Origin: Medicago truncatula
Lineage: Eukaryota > Streptophyta > Magnoliopsida > Fabales > Fabaceae
NCBI RefSeq assembly: GCF_003473485.1
Contig: NC_053045.1
Location: forward strand, 41,396,494-41,460,493
Reading direction: 5' to 3'
Length of the DNA: 64,000 bases
Position numbers and translations under genes: made by a program. The notes under the pieces are model-generated. The model saw only the letters and a list, made by a program, of their open reading frames with translations. It had not been told where the DNA came from and made no database searches. The stretch's first letter is position 1. Each line of letters starts with the position of its first letter. Below, piece after piece: positions 36,649-49,417 of the stretch.

Positions 36649-39600
36649 ATGCAAGGTCAAAGGAGGACTATTGGGTCCTTCCCAACAATTGTTAACATGA
36701 TGCAAGGGCCTAGTTCTAACGGCACTGATATGAATCATCAGTCTTCCTTGAATCATGCGCAAAATGCAGTAGATTTCCGGCTGTCAGATTATAGGGGGTC
36801 TTCTGGTGAGACTGCATGTTTACGTGGTACTGGTCCTAATGTGAGCTTTAATGGCTGGAATACCGGTGAACCCAGTTCTGGACTGAATCTGGTCAACCAA
36901 GTCAACGATGATGGTCTAAAATCTGAACAAAGGTTGTCTTCGTCATGCAGTGCTATTGCTGAGGATGGTCTAAGACCCGAGGAAAGGCAATTACTTGGGA
37001 ACCAATCCAGAATTCATCCTTCCTTTTTGCAAGGTTCCAGCTCCAATCATACAGCCCAAGGTATTAATTTTGGTATGGAGCACATTGCTAACTCATCTGA
37101 TCGCGGGAAAGGTAAAGAAACTGGTAGCGGTGTTAATAACAACGATCCTTTTGGATTAGATAGAGAGAAGACATCAATTGGCAGTTCTTCATTCAACCAA
37201 ACAGGTGCTTCATCAGCAAGCTCTGGGTACATGGCATGGGGAGATAGTGGCAGTTCAAGTTCTTCTTTAGCTAATTGGGGTCCTTCCTGCAAAAGAAAGG
37301 CCCTTGAAGATAGTTCTATGCAACTGTGTACTGGAGGAAGCTCGAGTTCCCTTGTACAATCTGAAAATGGTTACTGGCTTACTGATTCTGTTGATCTTAA
37401 TGTTCCTGGAAGCTTAGGTGATTTGTCACCTTTAGAGGATTTCCGTGTTACTAGCCCTCCATTTCAGCAGAATACAAGAAATGAAGTGAGACAAGAAGCT
37501 TCCAATGCGTTTCCTTCAATGGTAAGTATTGCGGAAAATGTGGAAAGGCCTCTACGAAACTTTGATAGGAGAATGACCCATCTACATCATCCGGAATCTG
37601 TACCTCTCAATTTAACATCAACAGGGAGTGCTAGACATCATAATTATCCTTCTCCGCATCAAATACCCGGCTCTCTCTCATTTAACGAATCCTTGGATTT
37701 AAGGTTAGCAGCTGGAGTAACAGCTGCTAATTCTGCTGTGCCGCAAAACCAGTCACCATCCCTGCACATGCATCCTTTTCCGTGGAATAGAGCTGCTAAT
37801 CCTAGAGTGGCCAGATCTTCAAGTTCTTATAGCTCAGGAGAAAGAGCAGTACGTGATGATTTTAATTTAAGAATCTTCCCAAGAGATAGTACCGAGCATC
37901 CCATGAACATGCCTGCATCTTCAGGACATGAACCTGCAGGTTGGTATTCATCTTCTAGTAATTTGAACAATGCTGGAGGCATACCTCCTCCATCCTGGAT
38001 TGGATCTAGTTCAAACGTCCACTCGTTACCTAATCCTAGCTGGACATTTAACCATGAAGTCCCAACAGAAAATCTACAGAGAGTTTCAGAGTTCAGTCCC
38101 TGGTCCCTTTTTCCTTCAATCAGCTCAGCATCTGGTACTCATAATGGTCATTCCTCCTCTACTTCCGGCCCTCCTTCATTTTCTCAGGGTTCTAGTAGTA
38201 ATCAACCACATCCAAGACCATCATTTATGACGGAAAGAAGGGGTGGTGATGTTCTCTCTGCTCCTCATTCATTGCGAACATTACCCTTTGACAATGAGGG
38301 GAGACGCCGGCTCATATCTGAGGTATTCTTTTTACTTGGTTTACTTTCTTAAGATATGTTGTACTTCTGCTTGAAGGATATGCCGTGTTGGTATGATGAT
38401 ATTTCTATACTAAATATATCAGTATAGCCTGGATTTAGAATTCAGACAACAGGAAATATTTATTAGTGAATAAATAGTGCGATTTCACTGATTCATACCA
38501 TAAACAGTATAGCTTGGTAATACCTACGGTCTTGATATTCATCTAATTTCTTTGTGCTGTCTCATCTTTTTTATAATTTGTCAGTTTCTCTCTGAGCAAA
38601 ATTGCTTATTTTTAGCTAAATATGGTGCCTACATGAACTAACTATGTAGTTATTCTATGTTCCAGATTCGCCAAGTCCTGCTAGCAATGCGGAGGGGTGA
38701 GAACTTACGAGCTGAGGTTCGAACTTTAGTGTATAATTATATCTCGAAAAATTACATCCATATGTTGTGTCGTGAAATCAGTTCGAGGTATTATTGCCAT
38801 TATTTTATCACACTTGATGAATTTCCAACGACCCTATTTCTCTTTTATCTGAGGGAGATACTCATCTTCGGATGCAACAGTTACAAAATGCTTACAGTAG
38901 AATCAGGCTAATACCAGTATGCAGCAATTATAACAATTAGACCCCATAAAATGAATGCGAAAGGAAAAATGTAATCAATAATTCTGGTTAATCTTTTGTT
39001 TCTTTGCATGTTTTTAGATGAAATTTCACCGTATATTAGTTCACAATTCTTTTCATGTTGGCATGCTTGTTTATGCTTTTGGTTAAGATACATAAGATAT
39101 ATTTGCTTTGAAGCAAACACAGGCCTGTAGACTATTGAGAATGCTAACTTCACAACATTTTCCTTTGACCTACGTTTGCATTGTCAGGATTATATGCTCT
39201 TTGACCCTTTCCTATATCATGGCATGGCTGAAATGCACGACAGACACAGAGAAATGCGCCTTGACGTTGATAATATGTCTTATGAGGTAAAAAGATGATA
39301 TATGGTACTCTGATCCATCAGCAATGCTGCTCTACGATAGTTCTGACTTCAACTTGGATTACAGGAATTGTTGGCATTGGAGGAGCGTATAGGAGACGTA
39401 AGCACTGGACTGAGTGAAGATATAATTAATAAGTTGATGAAACAGCGATTTTACATGTCTCTCATGACAGAGTCTTCTTCTGATCTCGAACCTTGCTGTA
39501 TCTGTCAGGTATGAGTAATGGCTGATTCGGCCAGTATGATACAATGATATGTTTGGATTCTTCTCTTGCTGATGCTTAGTTTTACTTGTTCTTCCATGAT

Positions 39601-39737
39601 CGTAGGAGGAATATGTTGATGGACAAAATCTCGGTTTGCTAGATTGTGGGCACGAGTTCCACAGTAACTGCATCACACAGTGGCTAATGCAGAAGAATCT
39701 GTGCCCAATTTGCAAAACAACGGCCTTGGCCTCGTGA
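36649..39737 (+). CDS. RHG1A-like: RING-H2 E3 ubiquitin ligase, MBR/RHG1A type
   Basis: Five coding exons (36649-38322, 38666-38716, 39188-39286, 39365-39508, 39606-39737) encode 699 residues. The start MQGQRRTIGS is the family N-terminus; the frame stays open a little upstream but without ATG. A long serine-, asparagine- and glycine-rich disordered region fills residues 1-550. A conserved block then follows (RRRLISEIRQVLLAMRRGEN, DVDNMSYEELLALEERIGDV), and a C-terminal RING-H2 finger with ligands C652, C655, C670, H672, H675, C678, C689 and C692. An intron splits the RING right after the first cysteine pair. Arabidopsis MBR1/MBR2 relatives act with MED25 in flowering control by ubiquitylation; that role here is by analogy. 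Length matches the family (about 690), and nothing looks broken. Confidence 0.95.
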
Positions 39738-41609
39738 CGAGGAGAATCTCTCCCTCTTCACATATCATTTCCATTTATCAGTTTTTATCTTTTGTTGGTT
39801 CTATCTATTACTTTGTTTTATTCAATGAACTTCCTCTCATCTTAGATTGGGAACGAAAACACACATAAAAAAATAGACATAAAGAAATATTGGTGGTTAA
39901 GCTCTATAGTAGAATTACATTTATACTGTGATAATGGACAATTACATGTCCTTTATGATATCTAAAAGCACTTGAATTATATTATTGATTTTCATTATAA
40001 GTTTAAGACTGTTGACCGCTGAAGTGCCGAGTATAGTACATTGGTTGCTTGTTATATGTGATATAGATAGTCTTTATTTATTTTTTGGGTATAAATTACA
40101 TGTCTTTAATGTAGCCGACCCCACTTGGCAGGAATTGGCGGTCTATTTCTCTGTTTGATTTATTGGTCTCAGTTCATGCCAGTTTGCACGACACTACAAG
40201 AATCCTAGGAGCTAGGGGTGTGCATGGTTCATGAACAAAATCGAATTGAACCAAATTTATGGTATGATTCGGTTCATAAAGCCACCTTTGAAAACAGGTT
40301 TTTTGTCAATTCGGTTCAGTCCGGTTTAGAACCGGTATTCTGTCGGAACTGCTTTTTCCTTCCCACAACTGTTTTTTCTTTTCTTCTGCCTGAAGCAGCA
40401 GCTTTTTTCTGCCTAAGATAGTCTTCAAAAAGGGACCTTATCATTTTCCAAGGTCCTTTTTTTTGCAGTAGCTGAGCACACTTGAATTATTTTGCTTCTG
40501 AATTTTATGTTATCATATTTTCATTCTTTGACTGCTTTGTAATTGGTTGAATGATTCTTTTCTTCCCACACTTATTGCATAAGGGACCTTGCCATGGAGG
40601 TAAACTTTACACACACAAAATACAAATCCAAATGCTAAGATTAAAGTACTGTTGCACCAAAATGGAAACACCTTTCTGATTCTTGTCTCTTCTATCCTTC
40701 AAGGTGTTGATGCTTTATTGCATGCAGCCCTCTCCTATTTCATCAAACTTGGTAAGCTATATTATTAGTGATGGATAATGCGTCAAACTGAAAAATTTGG
40801 TTTGAATCAGATTATTGGTTCAGTCGGATTTGAAAAGAGATTCTGAGGGCAATCGTTTGAATTGCAAATTTTGAAACCGAGTGTTAGGGATGGATAATGT
40901 GAGGTTTGACTTATGTCATGCCCTCTATAGTTGAATCATTTCAGATTGAGTCATGCCCTCTATTTCAATTTTTTTTTCCGAACAATCCTAAAGCTGAAAC
41001 TACATAATACACTGTTCACTCTTGCCATTGTTCAAACACAATTCAACAGTGCGTGAGATCCATCAATCAAAGCTATTTTTCCAAACATCGTTTAGTTTCT
41101 TATAAAAAAACTTTTTACTTTAAACCTTAATAATGTACTATAAAAGTTAACCTAATTTACAAGCAGTACTTTTCAAATAGAAGGTTGAAGGCATGTGTTT
41201 TTCAAGAGTAGTGTTTCCTTTTTGATGGATTTAAAAGCATCTTTTTTATTTTTTATTTTTTAATTCAATTTTATCAACTAAAAAGATCAAAATTATTCTG
41301 ACTAATTTGGATGAGATAAGTCTTTGGTAAATTAGTTCACCTCTTGTTCATCTTTCCTCTCGATTAATTAAATTATTTCTTCATTTTAAGCAACCCAACA
41401 ACAAAGGATCAATATGTAGAATAGAAAGAATAGACGATCGAGAGACTTATTTAGGTCAAATTAGTGAATGATTAATTTGGACGATTTTAGTGATATATTC
41501 AAATTTAAGAGGAAAAATCTATGAAAATTTCTCTCTCCCATCAAGATTTGTTCACTCCCAACCAAACTTCTCAAAATACCCATGTGTGACTTAACTTACG
41601 TAGGTGTTA
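39738..41609. other. RING-H2 3' flank and intergenic, possible hAT remnant
   Basis: The first few hundred bases should be 3' UTR. At about 40213, TAGGGGTGTGCATGGTTC begins a stretch rich in GGTTCA/CGGTT motifs, like the end of a hAT element that starts TAGGGGTGTGCA. I did not find the opposite end. No gene seen. Confidence 0.4.
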
Positions 41610-43010
41610 AATCCAGTGTGGCTTAAGTCACATCGTTGTCTAATGGTGCGACTATCCCTATTCTTGATGCACCATGACTGTCTAATGGTGAGTCTATTGA
41701 TGGTCACATCATTGGAGGCTTCTATGTTTGCGATTTTAATGTCCAAAGCTTGTTACATGAGCATGGTAAGAGTTGGAACGAGCCTCTTGTTCGACAGATT
41801 TTTAGTAATGACATAGCTGATGCAATTTTGCATACAACCCTGTATGATCAAGTCACCCATGATCGTATCATTTGGAAAGCGGAAGGAAATGGTTGTTATA
41901 CGGTACGGAGTGCATACAAATTATGTGTGGAAGAGTTAATTGATGTTTCTCATCTTCGTCGTCCAGGTAATTGGAAGAATTTTTGGTGTTTGGAGGTTCC
42001 GCCGAAGGTTAAAAATTTGCTATGGCAAATGTGTAGGGGATGTTTACCAACAAAGGGGTCTCGTGTCCGAAAAATTGTGAAAGTTGCGGTTCTGATCATG
42101 AGGACCTGAATCATCTACTCTTTGAATGTTCGTTTGCCATCCAAGTTTGAAATTCCGCTGGAATTTGGTATGATATTCAACATGCAGCCATGCATACGGA
42201 TTCGGCTGTCAATTCTATTTTCTATATGTTACAGAATCTGCCTAATGCCTACGACCATTCAACAACGTGTTGCTATAATTTGTTGGAGTTTGTGGAAGCA
42301 TCAGAACCTCAAAATTTGGGAGAATGTAACTGAGATTAGTGTCAGGTTGTTGACAGGGCTCGACACATGCTTGAAGATTGGCAAGAAGCCAATCTGCCGA
42401 AACCAACAATGTCTCTGCTAGAGGACGCATAACAACTGCAACCTACTAGCTCCATGCAGCTCAACGTGCAGCACCAAAACAGTCTAGCAGGTTCTATTCG
42501 TCATCAATGGTTGCCACCGAGCAATGGGAGATTCAAGTACAATGTAGACGCGGCCATTTCAGGACAATATTAGAGGACATGTATTGGTGTCTGTATTCGT
42601 GATGATTTCAGGACCTTTGTTTTAGCTAAAGTGCTGCAGTTTGATCAAGTTTATCCAATAGTTGTTGGTGTGGCTTTGGGTCTATATCATGCTCTTCAGT
42701 GGATGCAAGACATGCAATTTGATAATATAGACTTTGAGCATGATACAAAATAACGCGAGATGCTTTCCATTCCCGCACGATCGATGTTACAGAGTTTGGA
42801 AATATTATTGACGCGTGCTGAGAGCTATTCTCCACCTTTTTCACAAACTCCATGGTCGAGTTTGTTAGGAGAAAAACGAATGCGGTGGCTCATGCCCTAG
42901 CAAGAGAAGCCACATTCTTTTATAGTCCCATTATTTATTATGAAATCTCACGTTGTATTGAATCTATTATTATTAATGAAATGCTATAAACATCTTTCTT
43001 TAAAAAAAAG
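41610..43010 (+). pseudogene. LINE remnant with zf-RVT and RNase H domains
   Basis: The stretch encodes NDIADAILHTTLYDQVTHDR, WKAEGNGCYTVRSAYKLCVE, FWCLEVPPKVKNLLWQMCRG and CLPTKG. This is the zinc-binding domain after plant LINE reverse transcriptases. After frameshifts an RNase H-like domain follows: GRFKYNVDAAIS, CIGVCIRDDFRTFVLAK and VALGLYHALQWMQDM. It ends near an A-rich tail at about 43000. In-frame stops mark it as dead. The 5' two thirds of ORF2 are missing. Confidence 0.88.
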
Positions 43011-43793
43011 TATAAAAGAATATTTTACTTTTAGACTTTCTTTGACTCGCAAAGAATGACACATTTGCTTATGACATAGCTTAGAAAAATAATATAAAGA
43101 AAGAATTATCATAATAATAATAATTTTAATTAATTAAAATATTTGTGTAACTTTGTTAAATGAAAGTATTTGTGTGTTCACCATTGACACAAAAACAAAG
43201 TTAAATATGTTGATTTAAGAGTGGCATAAATAACCATTATTACATTAAAAATAACATTCATTTTAGAACAATATATTTTTTTTTAAAATATGACATTCAT
43301 TATTAGGTACAGTGACGTGTAGATAATTGGTACTCAAAATGTTCATGATTATTGAGTTCACTTTTTAAGGTAATCATCTCTTTAAAATAGCAATCATTTG
43401 CTCTACAACTAAATGTTAAAAAAGTTTGTGAAAGCATTGCAAATGCAAGAAAAACCACTCTTTCCGCTTTTCTTATAAGACACAATTTTGATATTTTTTC
43501 CTTAAGCTTTTATTTAAATTTGACATGTGTTATTAAATATATTTATAAAATGTAAATATTTGACTGTTTTATTCGTTCTTACATGAAATAAATCAATTTA
43601 AAAATTAACACATTTAGTAAATTGAATGTTGTAATTAGTTTGCTTAATACTTGCAAAACAAATTTTTTTCCTTCTTAATATCTGTAAATTTTGTAAGTTT
43701 GTCTAATATAAACGTTTCAAAATGGAGATTTGCATGTTACGTTTTCTTGGTTAATCAACACAATGCCAGCTAATGAGTAATGATTAGTAAGTT

Positions 43794-44481
43794 AGAACAA
43801 ATCTAATCATTAGAGGGTAAGTATGAAAAGACTCGCTTTACGATTTACATTTCGATTAATGAGTAGTTTTCTTCTTTCTAGTGTGCTCAAGCTGTATACT
43901 ACTACAAAACAAAGGGCGTAGCATACACCACCTATCACCAAAACCACTTTGCCTTCGCTTGCAGCGTCAATTTTTCCGTTTCATAGAATCTTAAAAACCA
44001 TGTAGATTGTCGTGTATACAGTTGTATCACCTAATTGTTAGTAATTACTTTTCTCCTTCAAAAAAAAAGTAATTACTTTTTGAATCTCTCTCTATATATA
44101 TATACAACTAATAAACATCAACTCAAATCTAATCATTAGAACAAATCTAATCATTAGAGGGTAAGTATGAAAAGACTCGTTTTACGATTTACGTTTCGAT
44201 TAATGAGTAGTTTTCTTCTTTCTAGTGTGCTCAAGTTGTATACTACTACAAAACAAAGGGCGTAGCATACACCACCTATCACCAAAACCACTTTGCCTTC
44301 GCTTGCAGCGCCAATTTTTCCGTTTCATAGAATCTTAAAAAGCATGTAGATTATCGTGTATACAGTTGTATCACCTAATTGTTAGTAATTACTTTTCTCC
44401 TTAAAGAAAAAGTAATTACTTTTTGAATCTCTCTATATATACAACTAATAAACATCAACTCAAATTCACACAAACAACTGC
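43794..44481. repeat. Tandem duplication, 344-bp unit, two copies
   Basis: AGAACAAATCTAATCATTAG starts both units (43794 and 44138). Copies are about 95% identical and differ in a TA microsatellite and single bases. Each contains ACTACTACAAAACAAAGGGC, which resembles a CACTA transposon terminus. An inverted third copy, joined to the second bHLH segment, lies at about 56690-57260. Confidence 0.88.
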
Positions 44482-44789
44482 GAAATATCGAATTCAAATA
44501 AAAGTGTTAAGTTAATCCTAGTAGACAAAAATATATATATTTTTATGCCACTCTTAAGTAAACAATTTTTTTTTTTTGTGTCACTTTGATACAAATCATG
44601 TTTATTATAGTAGATATTATTTATGATTAAATAGAATATTCGCAAGCCTAGCTACCTTCAATGTACATATATATCTTTTTTATCTCACATGCATATTTTG
44701 TATTGTTTGTATTTTATTTCAACCTTTTTCTCCTTTTCTTTTTGAAGGATTATGATCCATTCTCTCATTGATGATTTGAATGAAAGGTG
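44482..44789. other. Spacer, no feature
   Basis: AT-rich, no gene. Absent from the second bHLH segment, where the inverted block abuts the duplicated region directly. Confidence 0.4.
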
Positions 44790-46447
44790 TATATAAAAAT
44801 ATCTTTTTCTTTTCTAGAGAAAAGGAACATACTCCATCTTTTAAGTGCGTATACTATCAATTAATGTATCATTTCAGTAATAGCTTTATGTATTTATGAA
44901 GAAATTTAATTCTAAAAGTTTTTGTCCTATGTAGGAGTACTTTTTATCGTGGCACATTTCTCACCCAAGCAACATAGTTTGCAAGTAGAATTCATATTCT
45001 TCTAGTTCAATATTTTTTTGATAATAGTTTTGTATCATTTTAATCAAAAAATGGACGGTGAACAGATGATATCATTATCAATATAAAGGTGAATATAATG
45101 TAGTGTACTAATGCTGACAACATGCATCTAAATCATCATTTCATATACTCACAACATTAGCATTATTCTTTCTCCTTTGTTAACAATACAGTTAAGAGTG
45201 TACTCTTTGCGTATATTGTAGAAAAGAACAAAAATCCTTCATCATTTAAACTAGAAGAAAAAAACAAAAATGGTTATGGGATATATCATTTCACCGCTTG
45301 GAAATGTAATGCAGAATAAACACTTTTTTATAAAATTAATTTAATTTCTCCCTCAAAAAATAAAATTAATTTACTTTCAAAAAGTAAATTAATCAATTTA
45401 TTTTAAAAATAAACTAATAAATCAATTTGAATTTATATTTTCTAAAATTTAAATATTCCAAAATAACTCATGTAAAACAGCTGTAAAATAATTGTTGTAT
45501 ACATTACAAACTAACTGTAAAGAAAACAATTAAATAAGTTTTATTTTGTATTTGTTTTTTGACTCAATTTTGTATTTGTTTAGAGAGAGGGTATTATGTA
45601 TCTTTGTACTAGTATATATTAATTTTATAGGAAAATATGTTAAAGGTAGACTTGATGTGATTAAAAAGAAAAAAAAAACAAATTCCATAATGGAAATCGA
45701 AAAAGCATTTGAAACTAAATTTTTTAAGTAAAATATTCTTTTAATTAATCATAAATTATATAAAGTTTTTGGTAAACAAACTATTTTGTTCATGAAATGT
45801 CAACTTAGTGGTAGGAGTTTGATGTCATGTCATCAAATTCTTTAAAAATTCAGTTCATATTTATAAAATTAATTAATTTTAACTTTTGAATATTTTAATT
45901 ATTAATTTTGTAAATTTTAAATAAGTTGTACTAAGCATAAGGAAGTAGTGTAAGTGGTATAGATGTGGTGGTTCTCTAATTGGTGAGATATCGGTTGTAT
46001 TCATTATCAACAATTAAACATTTAAATATCTTATTTTTCAGCACTTATTCAACATCTCATTTTATCTTTATCTTTCTCTTGCTGTCACATCTATAACCTA
46101 TTACATCTATCACATAACTCTTTTTTTTCTTTCTCTCAAGGTGTATACACACCCATATAGAATATACGCCAAATTGTTTGCATTTGTTATACACAATTCA
46201 TAGTTTTTATATGTATTTTTTTAATGATAAATACTAATATAATTAGTTTATATGTATTTGTTAAAATTTATCATAAAAACAGCTGTATTATGATTATAAT
46301 TTGGAAGTTTCTAAATCAAATTAATCATTTTTTTTGTTATCAACAATGATACATGTACATCTCATGTTTCCCAACACCAATCTACATTTATTTTATTTTA
46401 CTTTTATCTATTTTCCTTCTTATCACATCATCTATCTATTACATGTA

Positions 46448-46633
46448 GAGTAATGATATTTGTACATCCAATTGATGACAACTTTGGTGACAACCTTACT
46501 TTTCTCTCTTCTTATTGATCAAAAACAATGGAGAGAGAAAAAAGAAGAGAGAGGAATTAAGAATGTCACGTGCATGTGAGAGAGAAAGTTGTCCAAAAAT
46601 TATCACAAAATGGTTGTACAAATATCATTACTC
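46448..46633. mobile_element. MITE in the promoter of the first bHLH gene
   Basis: A 186-bp element with inverted ends GAGTAATGATATTTGTAC and GTACAAATATCATTACTC (perfect over 18 bp). It interrupts a segment that in the parallel promoter copies reads CTATTACATCTATCA. It belongs to the same family as 501-685. Its interior carries a G-box CACGTG at 46567-46572, which the other family member lacks. Target duplication unclear. Confidence 0.85.
46567..46572. promoter_or_regulatory. G-box CACGTG inside the promoter MITE
   Basis: The palindrome CACGTG lies about 430 bp upstream of the bHLH start codon. Proteins with an H-E-R basic region, as encoded by this gene, bind G-boxes, so autoregulation is possible. 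Function is not shown. Confidence 0.45.
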
Positions 46634-46921
46634 TTATATCTATCAAATCATTCTCATTTTCTCTTTCTCTCAAGGTGTATACTATAGGGTGTACAGCCAG
46701 CATTTTTCATATGTTATACACAATTCTAAGATCTGATGAGTATTTGTTTAATAATAAATACTAATATAATTAGTTTCTCGTATTTGTGAAGATTTATCGT
46801 AAAAACAGCTGCATTATGATTATATTTTGGAAGTTTATGAACCAAACTAATCATTTCAATATTAATATTCATATTTTAATATTTTTCGAAGAAACTTCAA
46901 CTAAAATCTACTATACTTTTG

Positions 46922-46929
46922 TATATAAA
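46922..46929 (+). promoter_or_regulatory. TATA box of the first bHLH gene
   Basis: TATATAAA, 74 bp upstream of the end of the leader; the same box precedes the second gene at 59431. Confidence 0.7.
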
Positions 46930-47002
46930 TACATCATTCTTCTCCTTTTCTTTCTATGTTCTTCTGAGTGTCTTATATTCTCTTTCTTTCTCACAAACAA
47001 AC

Positions 47003-48647
47003 ATGGCCATGAGTGTAGATCATGATCAAGGTGTTCAGACAGGTTTCATTTGGGAAAATCATCCATGGGGTGTTCTTCCAATTTCTGATAACTTAGGTGA
47101 GAGTAGCAAAAAAAGAATAGACACAAAACCACTGAACCAGAAAGAAGGAATCAACGAAGGAGATGCTCCGGTGAGGAAGAAGAGAAGTCGGGGTGGGGTT
47201 GTAATTAGAAGTGAGAATAACATTACAACTGATGAAGGAGAAGATAGAAAGTATCGTGATTTTGATCATGAAATGCACATTTTGACTGAAAGAGAAAGGA
47301 GAAAGAAAATGAGGAACATGTTTGATAGCCTTCATGCCTTGCTTCCTGAACTTCCTTCTAAGGTAAATTCATTTTCATCTTCAATCAGTTCGAAGATAAT
47401 ACTTGCATGTCATGTTTCTTAAAAAAAAAAAAAAAAAACTCAAGTTTTTCATGCACTAGATCCCCTAGGGTTCTTAAACTTGGATCCTTCTTGTTACCGT
47501 AGTTAGGGACCAGGCCCGAATACAATGTCAAACTTGGATCATTTACAATGATTAGTCTCTTTGATTGTTGAACTAATTAATCTAAAACTCAATTTTCTTC
47601 TTGTGTTAACCTTCGAGGTTTGGCCGTGAGGTAAGTATAACTTAGCCAAAAATTGTTCCACCCAGGAATGAAAATCGGGTTTTCCCAAACAATTCGTCAT
47701 TTGTGGAACTCATTAATCACTTGATAATTAAATATTATTTTTGTATTTTTGCACTTGAGGTAAGTATAACTTATTTCCACCTCAAGACTAATGAAGATGT
47801 TTAATTTGATTTGATATTTTACAGGCTGATAAATCAACCATTGTAGATGCAGCAATGAAGCACATTAAAAATCTAGAAGAAATTAAGGAAAAGCTTGAAA
47901 AGAAGAAGCAAGAAATGCTCAAATCTGTATCCCCACTTGGGAGTGAGTCATCTGTGATCAACTCACAGTGGCATCCCTATGAATCAAGGGAAGCATTCTT
48001 AGCTGATCAAGGATCCTCAAGTTATAATAATAACTTGTCTAATGCAATTGTAACTTCAAATCCTTCAAATGCATTTTCAATATCTCCACCACAACAAGTA
48101 GGTTTTCAAACATGGTCTTCTCAAAATGTTGTGTTGAACATATGTGGTGGTGAAGCACAATTTTGCATTTGTTCAACTAAGAAGCCTGGTCTCTTGACCA
48201 CAATTGCTTTGGTGTTGGAGAAACATAAGATTGATGTTATTTCTGCCAACATTATGTGCAATGCAAATGGAAACTTCTACATGATTATGGCCCATGTAAG
48301 TTTCAAACCTTCTCTCCTCTTTATCATATTTTTATATCAACACATTTTTGAACTATTCAGTGATGAATAAATTGCTTATCTTTCAAAATTAATAGTATTT
48401 GGCCTATTCTACAACAAATATGTTATAACATCTTATTAATTCATTAAAAAGAATTGAATATTCAGCAAACCAAAAGAAAGAAAATTAAAAAATAAATTAT
48501 GTAATGCATTTTCTTGAGTAGTACGAGTGTGAATAGCTCAATTGAATTGTCTTAATTTTGCAGGCAAAACAAGCTTCACATGACGCAAATTCAATGAAGG
48601 AAACATACAAGCATGCGGCTGGAGAAATTATGATGTGGATCGCTTAG
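47003..48647 (+). CDS. bHLH95-like: bHLH transcription factor, bHLH95/ZHOUPI-like (copy 1)
   Basis: Three exons (47003-47362, 47825-48295, 48564-48647) encode 304 residues, starting [10 protein letters not shown]. The basic region [16 protein letters not shown] has H92, E96 and R100, the pattern of G-box (CACGTG) binders. Helix-loop-helix runs to about 145, with intron 1 inside the loop/helix-2 border after LPSK. An ACT-like domain (about 222-285: [20 protein letters not shown]) at the C-terminus probably serves dimerisation. The sequence around the domain ([35 protein letters not shown]) resembles Arabidopsis ZHOUPI/bHLH95, which controls endosperm breakdown and embryo cuticle. Legumes have many related copies, so the role here is open. 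All sites expected for function are present. Confidence 0.92.
47630..47735 (-). mobile_element. SINE-like remnant in intron 1 of the first bHLH gene
   Basis: On the minus strand, an AAGTGATTAATGAG-type A-box region and a degenerate B box around TTCATTCCTGGGTGG are visible. The related stretch at 60380-60490 in the second gene shows it was there before the duplication. Confidence 0.45.
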
Positions 48648-49417
48648 AATTTTGATCATAAAACTTTGATGGTCCTAAGAGCAATTTTTATGGTGTTTAA
48701 ACTAGTTTTAATTATATGCTTTTTGTGTTTGCTTTTCCGGTGTAAACTGCATAAGGTTTATTTGAATTCATAAAATTTACTTTTAAAATTAACAAACGGA
48801 ATATCCATTTTTATCGTTTGAAGTATGTCATGATTTATATCGTAAAACTAGTTACAAACCCGTGCGAATAACGTATCTTGTAAAAAAATTATTCCAAAAG
48901 AAATATTTACCAAAATATTTATGAAAGCTCTACCAAGTCTTGATTCATGAAAAGAGGATATACTTTGTTCATGAAACCAGAAAAACATGATCATAATTAA
49001 GTTGAAACTAATTGGAACCAATGCAGGTAAAGGGCATAGAAATAAATTTGAACTTCATCGAGTTTCTTTCTAAACAGTTTCACTTATCACCTATATAAGT
49101 TGAGATTTGATTAGATATAATTGTTGGTAATGTTTTTTGTATAATTAACCTGAACTTTCTTACAATATTATTAGTGCAATTTATCTCTGTATAAACTTCC
49201 TAACTCAACTCCTCTGGAAGCTCTATGAATATGTAAGTCAAACATTTATTCAGAAAAAAAAATTGATTAGTATCAGACGGCCAAAGGACTAAAGTTTAAA
49301 ATAGTAATTTTACCACCATGACAATGATAATTTTTTTCAATCAAAGAAGGGTACCACCATTCCTATTCCTCAACTATACCATCAACATGTACCACAAAAT
49401 ATAAACATATCACTCAC
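48648..49417. other. bHLH 3' flank and intergenic
   Basis: Presumed 3' UTR to about 48790, then AT-rich sequence without a gene. Similarity to the second bHLH segment fades near 48870. Confidence 0.4.

Larger units (their letters stand above)
45990..46860. repeat. Duplicated promoter segment upstream of the first bHLH gene
   Basis: A segment with CATCTCATTTTATC, CTCTCAAGGTGTATAC, GTTATACACAATTC, GATAAATACTAATATAATTA and AACAGCTG motifs occurs at about 45990-46330 and again at about 46340-46860. The corresponding region of the second gene (59030-59400) has it once. The duplication is thus specific to copy 1 or was lost in copy 2. Confidence 0.8.
44790..48870 (+). repeat. Segmental duplication, copy 1 (bHLH gene and upstream region)
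   Basis: Starting at TATAAAAATATCTTTTTCTT the sequence parallels about 57262-61960, broken by insertions in either copy. The region contains the upstream DNA, the bHLH gene and about 200 bp of 3' flank. Upstream divergence is clearly above that of exon 2. Confidence 0.85.

Noticed and set aside
40213..40420. Full hAT element starting TAGGGGTGTGCATGG
   Set aside because: No matching right end or target duplication could be found; left as a possible remnant.
43901..43921. Complete CACTA transposon starting at ACTACTACAAAA
   Set aside because: Only one terminus is recognisable; no opposite end or transposase was found.
45546..47025. Short frames (61-79 residues) upstream of the first bHLH gene
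   Set aside because: They fall in promoter repeats and the MITE; the parallel region of copy 2 does not preserve them.
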